Of a stretch of 43,057 bases of DNA, positions 1 to 8,695 are shown one piece after another (within the stretch, counting starts at the first letter, position 1; the number at the start of each line of letters is the position of its first letter). A program made the position numbers and the translations under genes. The DNA is taken from contig SLBA01000075.1 in NCBI GenBank assembly GCA_007126575.1, forward strand, positions 1 to 43,057. Direction: 5' to 3'. The stretch is from Gemmatimonadota bacterium (GTDB taxonomy: Bacteria > Gemmatimonadota > Gemmatimonadetes > Longimicrobiales > Gaopeijiaceae). Below the pieces are notes generated by a model. It was given only the letters and a program-made list of their open reading frames with translations. It ran no database searches and had not been told where the DNA came from.

Positions 1-128
1 CTTCACCGATGCTAGTGCATCGCCTTCAGCGAACCGCCTTGACCCGGGCACACACGCGCCCCGCGCGTGGGTCGCGCAAGACCCTGTCCCGGTGCGCCCT
101 GTATTTCTTCAACAGCCTTCCGAAAGGG

Positions 129-929
129 TCAGATCTCTTCGTCGCCGTCGTCCTCGATGAAGACCTTGGCGATCACCCGCGCCGTGGCGTCGAGCAGGAT
201 CCCCCCCAGGTCGGCATCCATCCCCCGTGGGTCACCCAGGATCCCGTTCGCGGTCACCGACCGGAGCCCCCGCTCGAAGACGCGGTCGACCATCGACTGG
301 TCGAGGTCGCCCTTGAGTCCGGGCTCGGCCCGTCCGACCCGGACGAGGTTCGGGTGCAGGAAGAGCATCTCCGACGCCTCGGCGATGTCGGCGTGTCCCC
401 CGACGTTGGCCCCCAGCCCGACCTCCTCCTCGACCACCCATTTCCAGACCCCCACGAGTCCCAGCAGGTCGGTGTACGCGCTCACCCGGGCCTTCGGGTC
501 GAGGGCCGCGGCGGCCTCCTGAAGCTCGGGGAGCATCTCGGCCAGCGGCTTGAAGTTTCCGCCGTGCGAGGGCACGAAGTAGATCCGGGTGAAGCCGTGG
601 CGAACCAGGCTCACCACATAGTCGTGACAGATCGCCCTGAGCGTCTCGGGCCGGATCGAGACGGTGCCCGCAAACCCCATGTGATGCTCCGAGCACCCGA
701 CGCGGATCGTCGGAGCCACGAGGGCGTCACCCAGGTTGCGCGCCACCCGGATTCCCAGGGCCGTTCCCAGCTCGGCGTCGACGCAGAGCGGAAGGTGGGG
801 GCCGTGCTGCTCGATCGCGCCCACGGGGACCACGACTCCGTTCGTGCCCCGCGTGATCGAAAGCTCGACCTCGGGCCAGGTGTGGTGTTCGAGAAGGAGC
901 GACTCGGGTAGATCGGAGGTTTCACTCAC
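129..929 (-). CDS. Creatininase-family amidohydrolase
   Basis: This 266-residue protein belongs to the creatininase/creatinine amidohydrolase family, metal-dependent hydrolases of cyclic or linear amide C-N bonds. The family includes MftE-like peptidases and FAPy deformylase-like enzymes, so the substrate cannot be named. The metal-binding signature EQHGPHLP lies at residues 40-47 and is followed by Asp51. A PSHGGN motif and a GGHADIAEASEM segment, which supplies the distal His and Glu, follow in the usual order and the length is typical. The start is a GTG; the open frame runs further upstream, but the homologous sequence begins here. It lies 164 bp downstream of speA on the same strand, so cotranscription is possible but not shown. 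The family call is secure; the reaction is not. Confidence 0.9.
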   Translation of the reverse strand: MSETSDLPESLLLEHHTWPEVELSITRGTNGVVVPVGAIEQHGPHLPLCVDAELGTALGIRVARNLGDALVAPTIRVGCSEHHMGFAGTVSIRPETLRAICHDYVVSLVRHGFTRIYFVPSHGGNFKPLAEMLPELQEAAAALDPKARVSAYTDLLGLVGVWKWVVEEEVGLGANVGGHADIAEASEMLFLHPNLVRVGRAEPGLKGDLDQSMVDRVFERGLRSVTANGILGDPRGMDADLGGILLDATARVIAKVFIEDDGDEEI

Positions 930-1035
930 GGGTTCATCCGGCGGGTACGGGGCGAGACGGGGTCCCGAAGCGGGGGGCTGCGGGAGGGGTCCTCCAAAGA
1001 TAAACGATTCCGCGTGTCTGTCTGCCCGCCTCGCA

Positions 1036-1081
1036 TCGGCACCGTGCTTCGGCGCCATCCGTCGGCACCGTCCTTCGCGCC
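1036..1081. repeat. Imperfect direct repeat, about 20 bp, two copies
   Basis: Two near-identical segments, 1036-1056 and 1062-1081, share TCGGCACCGT followed by a similar GC-rich tail. They lie between the end of speA and the start of the creatininase-like gene. The function is unknown and chance duplication is possible. Confidence 0.3.
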
Positions 1082-1093
1082 GGCCGGGCCTCG

Positions 1094-2989
1094 CTATCGC
1101 ACCTCGCCCTCGAGATAGGTATATCCCGCCAGCCCGGCGATGTAGTCCGCGATGAAGGCGTTCGCCTCGCTTCTCGGGAGCGACGAGGCCTTGGCCACCT
1201 TTCGCCGGAAATTGGCGATCAGGGCATCGCTGTCGAACTGGACGTAGTTGAGCACGTCGGTGACGGTGTCGCCGTGCATCAGCCCCGCCACGTCGTACCC
1301 CCCCTCTTCGGTCAGCCGCAGGTGCACCGCGTTCGTGTCGCCGAACAGATTGTGCAGGTCTCCCAGGATCTCCTGGTAGGCACCGGTCAGGAAGATCCCG
1401 AGGATGTAGCGCTCCGCGTGGTCGAAGGTGTGCAGCTCGAGCCCCTGCCGCCCCTCTCGGTCCCCGATGAAGCGCTCGATCTTCCCGTCGGAGTCGCAGG
1501 TCACGTCCTGGAGGGTGCCCCGCCGGGTCGGCCGCTCGGTCAGCCGATGGATCGGCATGATCGGAAAGAGCTGGTCGATGGCCCAGGAATCGGGGAGCGA
1601 CTGGAAGAGCGAGAAATTGCAGAAATACCGGTCGACCAGGGTCCCCTCCATCTCGGGCAGGATGTCTTCCCATTCCTCGGGATCGCGGTGGGCCAGCTCC
1701 ACCCCCCGCGTCACGATCGCCAGGTAGAGTCGCTCGGCCAGCGCACGCTCGGGAAGGCTGAGCACCCCGCTGTTGTAGAGCGAGCGCATCCGTTCCTTCC
1801 AGTACGAGGCATCGTGAAACACCTCGCGCAGGGACCGCTCGTCCATCCCGTGCAGGGTCTCGGCCAGGTCGTGCACCACCGCGTGCATCTCGTCCGGAAT
1901 CTCGTCACGGTCCTCGACGATCTGCGTCTCCAGGTCGACCACGTTCACCAGGAGCAGGGTGTGGTGCGCCGTCAGGGCCCGCCCCGACTCCGAGATGATG
2001 TGGGGCATGGGGAGTTCGTTTTCGCGACAGCTCTCGGCGAGCGCGTACACGATGTCGTTGGCGTACTCCTGGATCGAGTAGTTCACGCTCGCCGGCCCGG
2101 TCGAGCGGGTACCGTCGTAGTCGACCCCCAGCCCGCCCCCCACGTCGATGTGCGTGATGTCGATCCCGAGTCGCCGGAACTCCACGTAATACCGGGCGAC
2201 CTCGGTCATCGCCTCCTTGATGTTCCGGACGTCGGGGATCTGCGAGCCCAGGTGGAAGTGGAGCATCCGCAGGATGTCGGTCCGGCCGGCCGCCCGCAGC
2301 TTCTCGACCACGCGCATCAGCTCCGACGCCGACAGCCCGAACTTGCTCTTCTCTCCCGCCGTGTCCGACCATCGACCCGCACCGGCCGCCGAGAGCTTGA
2401 TCCGAATCCCGGCGGTCGGCTGGATCTCCATCTCCTCGGCCAGCTTCAGCAGGAGGTCCACCTCGGAGATCTTCTCGATCACGATCATGACCTCGTGCCC
2501 GAGCTTCTGCCCCATCAGCGCCAGGTACAGGTACTCCTCGTCCTTGTAGCCATTGCAGACGATCAGGTGGTCGGAACGATCGGTGAGCGCCAGCACGGCC
2601 TGCAGCTCCGGCTTGCTCCCCACCTCGAGGCCCAGTCCGTGCTCGTCTCCCGCCGCCACCAGCTCCTCGAGCACCCGCCGCTGCTGGTTCACCTTGATCG
2701 GGTAGACGAGGGTGTAGTCGCCCTCGTACTCGTACTCGGTCATCGAGTTGGCGAAGCGGGTGACCAGGGTCTCGATCCGGGTCCTCAGGATATCCGGGAA
2801 CCGGAGCAGAAGGGGCAGGCTCAGCCCCTGCGCCTCGAGGTCGGTCGCGATCTCGTACAGATCGAGACCCCGATCGGGATCCAGGGTCGGGTGCACGGTG
2901 ACGTGTCCCGCTTCGTTGATGTCGAAGTGCCCGACGCCCCATCCCGGAACGTTGTAGAGCTGGCGGGCGTCATCGATGGTCCATTCCAT
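1094..2989 (-). CDS. speA: Biosynthetic arginine decarboxylase (SpeA)
   Basis: This PLP-dependent enzyme of fold type III decarboxylates L-arginine to agmatine, the first step of the agmatine route to putrescine and spermidine. The protein has 631 residues, close to E. coli SpeA (about 658). Visible signatures are YPIKVNQ with the PLP-binding Lys near residue 99, HFHLGSQ, the glycine-rich phosphate loop DVGGGLGVDYDG, SESGRA and, towards the C-terminus, VTCDSDGKI with the active-site Cys. The ATG at 2989 was chosen because homology begins at MEWTIDDARQLY; 18 extra in-frame codons upstream look non-coding. No agmatinase or agmatine deiminase is in the window. A roughly 200-bp divergent gap separates it from the Mrp operon. 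Confidence 0.97.
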   Translation of the reverse strand: MEWTIDDARQLYNVPGWGVGHFDINEAGHVTVHPTLDPDRGLDLYEIATDLEAQGLSLPLLLRFPDILRTRIETLVTRFANSMTEYEYEGDYTLVYPIKVNQQRRVLEELVAAGDEHGLGLEVGSKPELQAVLALTDRSDHLIVCNGYKDEEYLYLALMGQKLGHEVMIVIEKISEVDLLLKLAEEMEIQPTAGIRIKLSAAGAGRWSDTAGEKSKFGLSASELMRVVEKLRAAGRTDILRMLHFHLGSQIPDVRNIKEAMTEVARYYVEFRRLGIDITHIDVGGGLGVDYDGTRSTGPASVNYSIQEYANDIVYALAESCRENELPMPHIISESGRALTAHHTLLLVNVVDLETQIVEDRDEIPDEMHAVVHDLAETLHGMDERSLREVFHDASYWKERMRSLYNSGVLSLPERALAERLYLAIVTRGVELAHRDPEEWEDILPEMEGTLVDRYFCNFSLFQSLPDSWAIDQLFPIMPIHRLTERPTRRGTLQDVTCDSDGKIERFIGDREGRQGLELHTFDHAERYILGIFLTGAYQEILGDLHNLFGDTNAVHLRLTEEGGYDVAGLMHGDTVTDVLNYVQFDSDALIANFRRKVAKASSLPRSEANAFIADYIAGLAGYTYLEGEVR

Positions 2990-3191
2990 GGCGGCAGCGG
3001 GCTGAGGTCGAGAGGAGGAGCGTCGGTCTCGGTAGAGGTGCACGATACTCGCGTCGAAAGCCGCCGTTCCATGCGGCCCGGGTGCGAATCCCGAGATCCG
3101 GCCGTCACGGCCCGGCGGAACAAGTGACCCCCGTGTACGGTTGTGTAGGGTTCATTCTCACTGGAACCACCGACTCGGAGCGGGCCAAGCC

Positions 3192-3683
3192 ATGCCGCGA
3201 CGCGCCATCTTCTGGGCCCTGGGATTCGCCTTGCTCTGGTGGACGCTCACGGGTCCCGGGCTGGCGGGGTGGTACGCGGGCCTCCTGGCCCTCGTCCTGG
3301 CGACCCTCGCCTTCGCCGGGCTTGCCGGGGTCCCGATTCCGACGATCCACCCCCTTGGCCTCGCTCGCTTCATCCCCTACTTCCTGACGAGCGCCGTTCG
3401 GGGAGGGGTGGATGTGAGCCTGAGGGCCTTCTCGCCGAAGCTCCCCCTGGCACCCGACACCCTTCGCTACCGGATCCGGTTGCCCGCGGGGGCTCCCCGA
3501 ACCCTCTTCGTGAACACGATCAGCCTCCTTCCGGGGACCTTCAGCGCCGAGCTCACAGACGACCGCGTGACCGTGCACCTCCTCTCGCGGGATCCGGGGA
3601 CCGAAGACCGTCTCTCCGAGCTCGAGGGCAGGGTCGGAGGCCTCTTCGGGCTGACTCTCGACGCGTCGCCCGAGGTGGAATGA
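3192..3683 (+). CDS. mrpE: Mrp-type Na+/H+ antiporter subunit E
   Basis: This 163-residue MnhE/MrpE family protein is a small membrane subunit at the periphery of Mrp cation/proton antiporters and of MBH/MBX complexes (MbhA). Two hydrophobic N-terminal helices (about residues 5-45) are followed by the family block with an FVNTISLLPGT-like segment near residues 110-122 and a soluble C-terminal tail. The ATG at 3192 starts the hydrophobic N-terminus; upstream codons look unrelated. It is the first gene of an eight-gene run, and its TGA overlaps the ATG of mrpF as ATGA. A divergent intergenic region of about 200 bp lies upstream; I see no convincing sigma-70 boxes there. Confidence 0.93.
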   Translation: MPRRAIFWALGFALLWWTLTGPGLAGWYAGLLALVLATLAFAGLAGVPIPTIHPLGLARFIPYFLTSAVRGGVDVSLRAFSPKLPLAPDTLRYRIRLPAGAPRTLFVNTISLLPGTFSAELTDDRVTVHLLSRDPGTEDRLSELEGRVGGLFGLTLDASPEVE

Positions 3684-3973
3684 GTCACCTTCTCCTCGGG
3701 GCCGCCCTCTTCCTCATCCTGAATGTCGGGGCCGGGCTCCTGCGTGTGATCCGGGGTCCGACCCCCGCCGACCGGATGGTCGCGGCCCAGCTCTTCGGGA
3801 CCTCGGGGGTGGCGATCCTCCTCCTGCTGGCCGAGGCATCGGACGAGGGCAGCCTGCGCGATGTCGCCCTGATCTTCGCGCTCCTGGCGGTGGTGATCTC
3901 GGTGGCCTTCGTCAAGCGGGGGTGGATCCGGGCCGAGGGCTCGAGCGATGGCGAGGCCGACCATGCCGGCTGA
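3680..3973 (+). CDS. mrpF: Mrp-type antiporter subunit F
   Basis: This 97-residue protein with three predicted membrane helices matches the MnhF/MrpF family (MbhB in MBH complexes). The characteristic stretch RVIRGPTPADRMVAAQ occurs near residues 22-37, followed by a second helix and the LRDVALIFALLAVV helix. The start ATG overlaps the mrpE stop by 4 bp, which decides the start and implies translational coupling. The protein is known to be required for assembly or activity of the seven-subunit Mrp complex. Confidence 0.93.
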   Translation: MSHLLLGAALFLILNVGAGLLRVIRGPTPADRMVAAQLFGTSGVAILLLLAEASDEGSLRDVALIFALLAVVISVAFVKRGWIRAEGSSDGEADHAG

Positions 3974-4328
3974 CCTCACCCTCACTCTGGTCATGGAGGT
4001 CGCTTCGGGGATTCTGATCGTTGCGGGGTGCCTCTTCTTCCTGGCCGGCACCGTGGGACTCCTCCGCTTCCCCGACCTGTACTGCCGGCTCCACGCCCTG
4101 ACCAAGGCCGACACCCTCGGACTCGGGCTCATCGTGGCCGGCCTCGTGCTCCAGAACCCGGTCTGGCCCGCCCGCCTGCAGCTCGTCCTGATCTGGATCC
4201 TGGCGCTCTCGGCCGCGGCGACCGTCTGCCACCTGCTCGCCCGCTCCTCGCTGGCCGCCGGAATCGAACCGATTCGCGAGCCCGGGGGCTCCTCCGCGGG
4301 CGTGACCTCCGCCGGGGAAGACCGATGA
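3963..4328 (+). CDS. mrpG: Mrp-type antiporter subunit G
   Basis: This 121-residue, three-helix membrane protein belongs to the MnhG/MrpG family (MbhC). The typical block GTVGLLRFPDLYCRLHALTKADTLG lies at about residues 29-54. The ATG at 3963 has a GAGG 6 nt upstream; an alternative in-frame ATG at 3948 is also preceded by a purine-rich stretch, so the start is uncertain by five codons. The gene overlaps the end of mrpF and its own stop overlaps the next start as ATGA. The C-terminal 25 residues are hydrophilic and poorly conserved. Confidence 0.92.
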   Translation: MPADLTLTLVMEVASGILIVAGCLFFLAGTVGLLRFPDLYCRLHALTKADTLGLGLIVAGLVLQNPVWPARLQLVLIWILALSAAATVCHLLARSSLAAGIEPIREPGGSSAGVTSAGEDR

Positions 4329-5365
4329 CGGCCCTCGGATTCCTCCTCGACGCCGCGGTCGTGCTCCTCCTGGTGGGCCTCGCCACCCGGCTCCTCCTGA
4401 CCCGACATCTCTTCGAGGCGATCGTCCTGTTCGTCTCGTACGGGCTGACCCTCTCCCTGGCGTGGGTACGCCTCGGGGCTCCGAACATCGCGCTGGCCGA
4501 AGCGGCGCTGGGCGCAGGGGTGACCGGCGCCCTCTTCCTGAACACGTACCAGCGACTGACCGAGCGGATCGGCGACGGCCCGAAGTCCCCGCTCCTCGAA
4601 GACGACGGGTCGCGGGATCCCCCCGCCTGGTTCAAGGGAGTGCTCGGAGGGGGCGTCCTCCTGCTGGTCCTGGGCGCCGGGTGGGCCCTGCTCGGAGCCG
4701 GCCGCCGCCCCGCCTTCCTGCCCCACGAGATCGCTGCGCGCCTGCCCGAAACCGGGGTCCAGAACCCGGTCACCGGGGTGCTCCTGAACTTTCGGGGCTA
4801 TGACACCCTCCTCGAGATCGCGGTACTCGTGGCGGCGATGGCCGGGGTCTGGTCGCTCGACCGGGGAAGCCGCCGTTTCGGCCGGGCCCGCGGGGAGCCC
4901 GACGAGGACCCGGTGCTGCACGCACTCACGCGATTCGCGGTCCCGGTCACCGTGGTGACCGCGGTCTACCTGACCTGGGTCGGCTCGACGGAGCCGGGGG
5001 GCGCCTTCCAGGCCGGCTCCCTCCTGGCGGGCGCCGGGGTGCTCCTGACGGTGGCGGGCGTCCTACCCCCGCCCACCGCCGCCTCGCGCCCCGTCCGGGC
5101 GATGGTGGCGGGGGGGATGGCCGGTTTCATCCTGGCGGGCATCGCGGTCCTCCCCCTCACCGGGCAGTTCCTGCACTACCCCGAGGGCTGGGCCTATCCG
5201 ATGATCCTCGGGATCGAGGCCCTCCTCACCGTCTCGATCGCGGTCGTTCTCGTGGAACTCTTCGTCGACGTCCCGGCGGTCCCCGAGCCCGACCCGGCGC
5301 TCGAATCGGTCGATCCCTCGGGCGACCCGCTCGGGCGGGCGCTGCGCGGGAAGGAGGGCTCGTGA
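4325..5365 (+). CDS. Fused MrpA C-terminal (MbhD/MbhE-like) and MrpB subunit
   Basis: This 346-residue membrane protein appears to combine three modules that are separate in MBH complexes. Residues about 1-75 resemble the DUF4040/MbhD part, with the GAPNIALAEAALGAG motif. Residues about 100-180 carry QNPVTGVLLNFRGYDTLLE, equivalent to the NVILVDFRGFDT block in the C-terminal part of MrpA (MbhE). Residues about 195-325 form an MnhB/MrpB domain with GGAFQAGSLLAGAG. The NuoL-like N-terminal part of MrpA is absent here; the best counterpart is the separate gene at 7187-8695. The start ATG overlaps the mrpG stop, and its stop overlaps the GTG of the next gene. Its role is a structural and possibly ion-path subunit of the antiporter. 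Confidence 0.88.
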   Translation: MTALGFLLDAAVVLLLVGLATRLLLTRHLFEAIVLFVSYGLTLSLAWVRLGAPNIALAEAALGAGVTGALFLNTYQRLTERIGDGPKSPLLEDDGSRDPPAWFKGVLGGGVLLLVLGAGWALLGAGRRPAFLPHEIAARLPETGVQNPVTGVLLNFRGYDTLLEIAVLVAAMAGVWSLDRGSRRFGRARGEPDEDPVLHALTRFAVPVTVVTAVYLTWVGSTEPGGAFQAGSLLAGAGVLLTVAGVLPPPTAASRPVRAMVAGGMAGFILAGIAVLPLTGQFLHYPEGWAYPMILGIEALLTVSIAVVLVELFVDVPAVPEPDPALESVDPSGDPLGRALRGKEGS

Positions 5366-5709
5366 ATCCCGTCGACCTCTATATGCTGGCGGGCATCGTG
5401 ATCACCCTGATCGCCCTGTACGCCGCCCTCACCCGCGCGCACCTGTTCTGGAAGGTCCTGGCGATCAACCTGATGGGCACGGGAGTCTTCCTGATCCTGC
5501 TGGCCGCTCCGTCACGCCGGACACCCGAGATCGCTGACCCGCTCCCGCAGGCGATGGTGCTGACGGGGATCGTGGTCGCCGTGGCGGCCACTGCGCTCGC
5601 CCTCGGGATCGCCCTGCGCGTGATCGCCCGGTCCGGCCTCCCCTTCCTGCCCGACGGTGACGAAGAGGACCAGGGATCCGGAGGTTCGGCGGGCGAGGCC
5701 TCCCGATGA
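5362..5709 (+). CDS. mrpC: Mrp-type antiporter subunit C (NuoK-like)
   Basis: This 115-residue protein with three membrane helices belongs to the NuoK/MrpC family (MbhG). The DPLPQAMVLTGIVVAVAATALALGIALR segment (residues about 58-85) is diagnostic; NuoK-type proteins carry conserved ion-path carboxylates in this fold. The start is a GTG overlapping the previous TGA (GTGA), and the stop overlaps the next ATG. The C-terminal 20 residues are acidic and serine/glycine-rich. Confidence 0.92.
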   Translation: MNPVDLYMLAGIVITLIALYAALTRAHLFWKVLAINLMGTGVFLILLAAPSRRTPEIADPLPQAMVLTGIVVAVAATALALGIALRVIARSGLPFLPDGDEEDQGSGGSAGEASR

Positions 5710-7193
5710 CCGAGTTCGAGCTCTGGAGCACCGTCGTCATCTTCGGGCCCCTCCTGGCCTCGGTAGTCGCCCTCAGCGCCCGCCCGGCCCTTCTCCGGGC
5801 CGGGCTCGTCCTGGGGTCCCTGAGCACACTGGTCGGATCGGCCGGGCTCTGGCGGGCGGTCGCCCTGTACGGCCCGGGGCGTCACCCCCTCGGCGGATGG
5901 GGACAGCCGCTGGGCATCGAGCTCTGGATCGACGGCTTCGGCGTCGCGATGCTCGCGGTCACCGCGCTCGTGGGGGCGCTGACGAGCCTCTACGCGAATT
6001 CCTATTTCGGGGACCTCTCGGAGCTCAGCGTGCGCGACTCTCCCGCCGGACGGGGTGCCCGCTTCTTCGCGCCCCTCTGGCTCCTCCTCTGGACCGCGCT
6101 GAACGGGATCTACCTGTCGGCCGATCTCTTCAACCTGTACGTGACCCTCGAGATCCTGGGGCTCTCGGCGGCCGCGATCGTCACCCTCGCCGTGTCCCGC
6201 CAGGCCACCGTTGCCGGGATGCGGTACCTGCTCGTCTCGCTCATCGGGTCGCTCCTCTACCTCCTGGGGGTGGCGCTCCTCTACGTGCAGTACGGCACCC
6301 TCTCGCTCGAGGGCCTCGCCGCGATCGGTCCCTCCGGGCCGATCCCCGCCATCGCCCTGGCGGCGATGACGGTAGGAATGGCGGCGAAGACCGCCCTCTT
6401 CCCCTTTCACGCCTGGCTCCCCCCGGCACACGCCGGAGCGCCCGCACCCGGGAGCGCGATCCTCTCGGCCCTGGTCGTGAAGGGCTCCTTCTTCATCCTC
6501 GTGCGGCTCTGGTTCTCGGTGTACGGAGGAGGGTCCCCCGAGGGGCTGATCCTGCTGGGGGTGCTGGGGAGCGGAGCCATCCTCTGGGGTTCGATCCTCG
6601 CGCTGCGCCAGGTCAGCCTGAAGCGCCTGATCGCCTACTCCACCGTGGCCCAGCTCGGCTATCTGTTCGTCATGTTTCCCCTCCTGATCCCCGAGCCGCG
6701 GCTCTGGAACGCCGACGCATGGACGGGGGGGCTCCTCCTGGCCATCTCGCACGCCCTGGCCAAGGCCGCGATGTTCCTGGCGGCGGGGAACATGAGCTAC
6801 GCGGTCGCCGAGGACCGGCTCACCTCGATCTCGGGGGTCGCGCACCGCCTGCCCATGTCCTTCTTCGCCTTCGGAGTCGGAGGGCTGAGCCTGGCCGGGC
6901 TCCCCCCCTCGGCGGGCTTCGTAGGCAAGTGGCTCCTCCTGCGCTCGGCCTTCGAGACCGCGCACTGGACCTGGATCGCGGTCATCGCGGTCGGGGGGCT
7001 CCTTACGATCGCGTACGTGCTCAAGGTGCTCCGGTACGCCCTCGACCGCGATGAGGCCCCCGAAGACTTCCGGCCGGTGCCGCGGCGCATGGAGTGGGCC
7101 GCCGCCCTTCTGGCTCTGGCAGCGATGGCGCTGGGGGTCCGGGCGCTGGAGCTGGTCGAACTCCTCCTGGTCGGAGGCCCCTTCCCATGGTGA
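5706..7193 (+). CDS. mrpD: Mrp-type antiporter subunit D (NuoL/M/N-like, copy 1)
   Basis: This 495-residue polytopic proton-conducting subunit belongs to the NuoL/M/N superfamily and most resembles MrpD/MbhH. Ion-pathway residues are visible: Glu149 in TM5 (SADLFNLYVTLEI), the TM7 Lys in MAAKTALFPFHAWLP, the TM8 Lys in SALVVKGSFF and a Lys in FVGKWLLL. The start overlaps the mrpC stop as ATGA; the end overlaps the next gene by 7 bp. It is the first of three homologous large subunits encoded in tandem. Known family members exchange Na+ (or K+) for H+ across the inner membrane; specificity cannot be read from the sequence. Confidence 0.93.
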   Translation: MTEFELWSTVVIFGPLLASVVALSARPALLRAGLVLGSLSTLVGSAGLWRAVALYGPGRHPLGGWGQPLGIELWIDGFGVAMLAVTALVGALTSLYANSYFGDLSELSVRDSPAGRGARFFAPLWLLLWTALNGIYLSADLFNLYVTLEILGLSAAAIVTLAVSRQATVAGMRYLLVSLIGSLLYLLGVALLYVQYGTLSLEGLAAIGPSGPIPAIALAAMTVGMAAKTALFPFHAWLPPAHAGAPAPGSAILSALVVKGSFFILVRLWFSVYGGGSPEGLILLGVLGSGAILWGSILALRQVSLKRLIAYSTVAQLGYLFVMFPLLIPEPRLWNADAWTGGLLLAISHALAKAAMFLAAGNMSYAVAEDRLTSISGVAHRLPMSFFAFGVGGLSLAGLPPSAGFVGKWLLLRSAFETAHWTWIAVIAVGGLLTIAYVLKVLRYALDRDEAPEDFRPVPRRMEWAAALLALAAMALGVRALELVELLLVGGPFPW

Positions 7194-8695
7194 GCCCCAT
7201 CTGGGCCTGGGACGGGCTCCCCCTCGCGGTCGTCCTCAGCTCCTTCGTGCCGGGCGTGCTCATCATGTTCCTGCGCGAGGAGCAGACCCTCCTGCGCAAC
7301 ACCCTCAACATGACCGGGGCGCTCGCGAAGGTGGCCTTCGTGGGCCTCATGCTCCAGGGGGTGGCGGCTGGGGCCAGCTACGAGTGGGCCTTCGAGATCC
7401 TTCCGGGGCTCGAGCTCTCGCTCGCCGGTGACGCCCTCGCACTCCTCTTCGTGACCCTCTCGGCCGTGCTCTGGCTCGTCACCACGGTCTACGCGATCGG
7501 GTACATGGAGGCCTCGCGGAGCCGGACCCGCTTCTTCGCCTTCTTCAGCCTCTGCGTGACCGCGACCACCGGAATCGCGATGGCGGGTGACCTGTTCACC
7601 TTCGTGATCTTCTACGAGGCGCTCACCTGGGCCACCTACCCCCTGGTGGTCCACAACGGCACCCCCGAGGCCATCCGCGCCGGTCGCACCTACCTGGCCT
7701 ATACCCTCGGAGCGGGGGCGATCCTCGTGGTCGGCGCCGTGGGGTTCGAGGTCACCGCCGGAACCGTCGCCTTCGCCGCGGGCGGGGTGGTCGACCCGAT
7801 GGCCGTCGAGGCCGAGCCGATCCGCTACTTCCTCCTCTTCCTCTGCCTCCTGATCGGGATGGGGGTGAAGTCGGCGATCTTCCCGATCCACGGCTGGCTC
7901 CCCACCGCCATGGTCGCCCCGGCCCCGGTGAGCGCGCTCCTGCACGCCGTAGCGGTCGTGAAGGCGGGAGCCTTCGGGATCATCCGGCTCATCCACTCGC
8001 TCTTCGGGATCGAAGTGAGCTGGGAGATGGGACTCACGACCCTGGTCGCGGTGCTGGCGTCGTTCACGATCGTCTACGCCTCGGTGCGTGCGCTGGCGCA
8101 GACCGACATCAAGCGCATCCTGGCCTTCAGCACCGTGAGCCAGCTTTCGTACATCGCCCTCGGGGTCGCCCTCCTCGATCCCCTGGCGCAGGTGGGGGGC
8201 CTGGTCCATCTGGTGCACCAGGGCATCATGAAGATCACCCTCTTCTTCTGCGCCGGGATCATCGCACAGACGCTGGGGGTGAAGACCGTCGGGGCCATGG
8301 GAGGGGTGGCCCGGCGCATGCCGCTGACCATGGCCGCCTTCACCGTAGGGGCGCTGGGCATGATCGGGCTGCCCCCGGTGGCCGGATTCATCTCGAAGTG
8401 GTATCTGGGCCTCGGGGCGCTCGGCGCCGGCGCGCCCTGGGTGATTCTCGTGCTGCTGGCCAGCAGCCTCCTGAACGCCGCGTACTTCCTGCCCATCCTG
8501 CGCACCGCCTACTTCGACGAGCCCTCGGAGTCCTGGTCCGACCCCTGGCCCCACCATCGACTCGAGGCCGACTGGAGGATGGTGTTTCCCGCCGTGATCA
8601 CCGCCGCGCTCTCGCTCGCCGTGGGCGTCTTCGCTGCATCGGACTGGAGCCCGCTCGGCTGGGCCCTGCTCATCGTGGAGCGGGGGGCGCTCTGA
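7187..8695 (+). CDS. NuoL/MrpA-N-like antiporter subunit (copy 2)
   Basis: This 502-residue polytopic subunit is the most NuoL/MrpA-like of the three, judged by the segment PTAMVAPAPVSALLHAVAVVKAG after the HGWLP motif. It probably supplies the N-terminal MrpA module that is missing from the fused subunit at 4325-5365. Ion-path residues are present: Glu144 in AGDLFTFVIFYEALTW, the TM7 Lys in GMGVKSAIFP, the TM8 Lys in AVVKAG and a Lys in FISKWYLG. The ATG at 7187 overlaps the preceding stop by 7 bp; a GTG at 7190 is an alternative that would give a tight GTGA overlap. Its stop overlaps the following ATG as TGATG. Confidence 0.9.
   Translation: MVSPIWAWDGLPLAVVLSSFVPGVLIMFLREEQTLLRNTLNMTGALAKVAFVGLMLQGVAAGASYEWAFEILPGLELSLAGDALALLFVTLSAVLWLVTTVYAIGYMEASRSRTRFFAFFSLCVTATTGIAMAGDLFTFVIFYEALTWATYPLVVHNGTPEAIRAGRTYLAYTLGAGAILVVGAVGFEVTAGTVAFAAGGVVDPMAVEAEPIRYFLLFLCLLIGMGVKSAIFPIHGWLPTAMVAPAPVSALLHAVAVVKAGAFGIIRLIHSLFGIEVSWEMGLTTLVAVLASFTIVYASVRALAQTDIKRILAFSTVSQLSYIALGVALLDPLAQVGGLVHLVHQGIMKITLFFCAGIIAQTLGVKTVGAMGGVARRMPLTMAAFTVGALGMIGLPPVAGFISKWYLGLGALGAGAPWVILVLLASSLLNAAYFLPILRTAYFDEPSESWSDPWPHHRLEADWRMVFPAVITAALSLAVGVFAASDWSPLGWALLIVERGAL

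Noticed and set aside
53-69. Perfect 7-bp hairpin CACGCGC-CCC-GCGCGTG as terminator of the creatininase-like gene
   Set aside because: It lies about 60 bp past the stop, has a 3-nt loop and no U-tract; too weak to call in GC-rich DNA.
930-1673. Upstream in-frame extension of the creatininase-like gene into speA
   Set aside because: The extension translates to low-complexity Arg/Gly/Ala-rich sequence and overlaps the well-supported 3' end of speA; family homology begins at the GTG at 929. No frameshift is needed.
3078-3093. T-arm-like sequence GGGTGCGAATCCC
   Set aside because: It resembles a tRNA T-loop, but no matching acceptor stem, anticodon arm or D-arm can be built around it.
1274-3127. 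Long antisense open frame over speA, and similar ones at 12642-14210, 18224-20776, 6797-8557 and 3467-4921
   Set aside because: High GC keeps antisense frames open. Their translations are rich in His, Arg, Pro and Gly without domain motifs, and each lies over a gene with clear family signatures.
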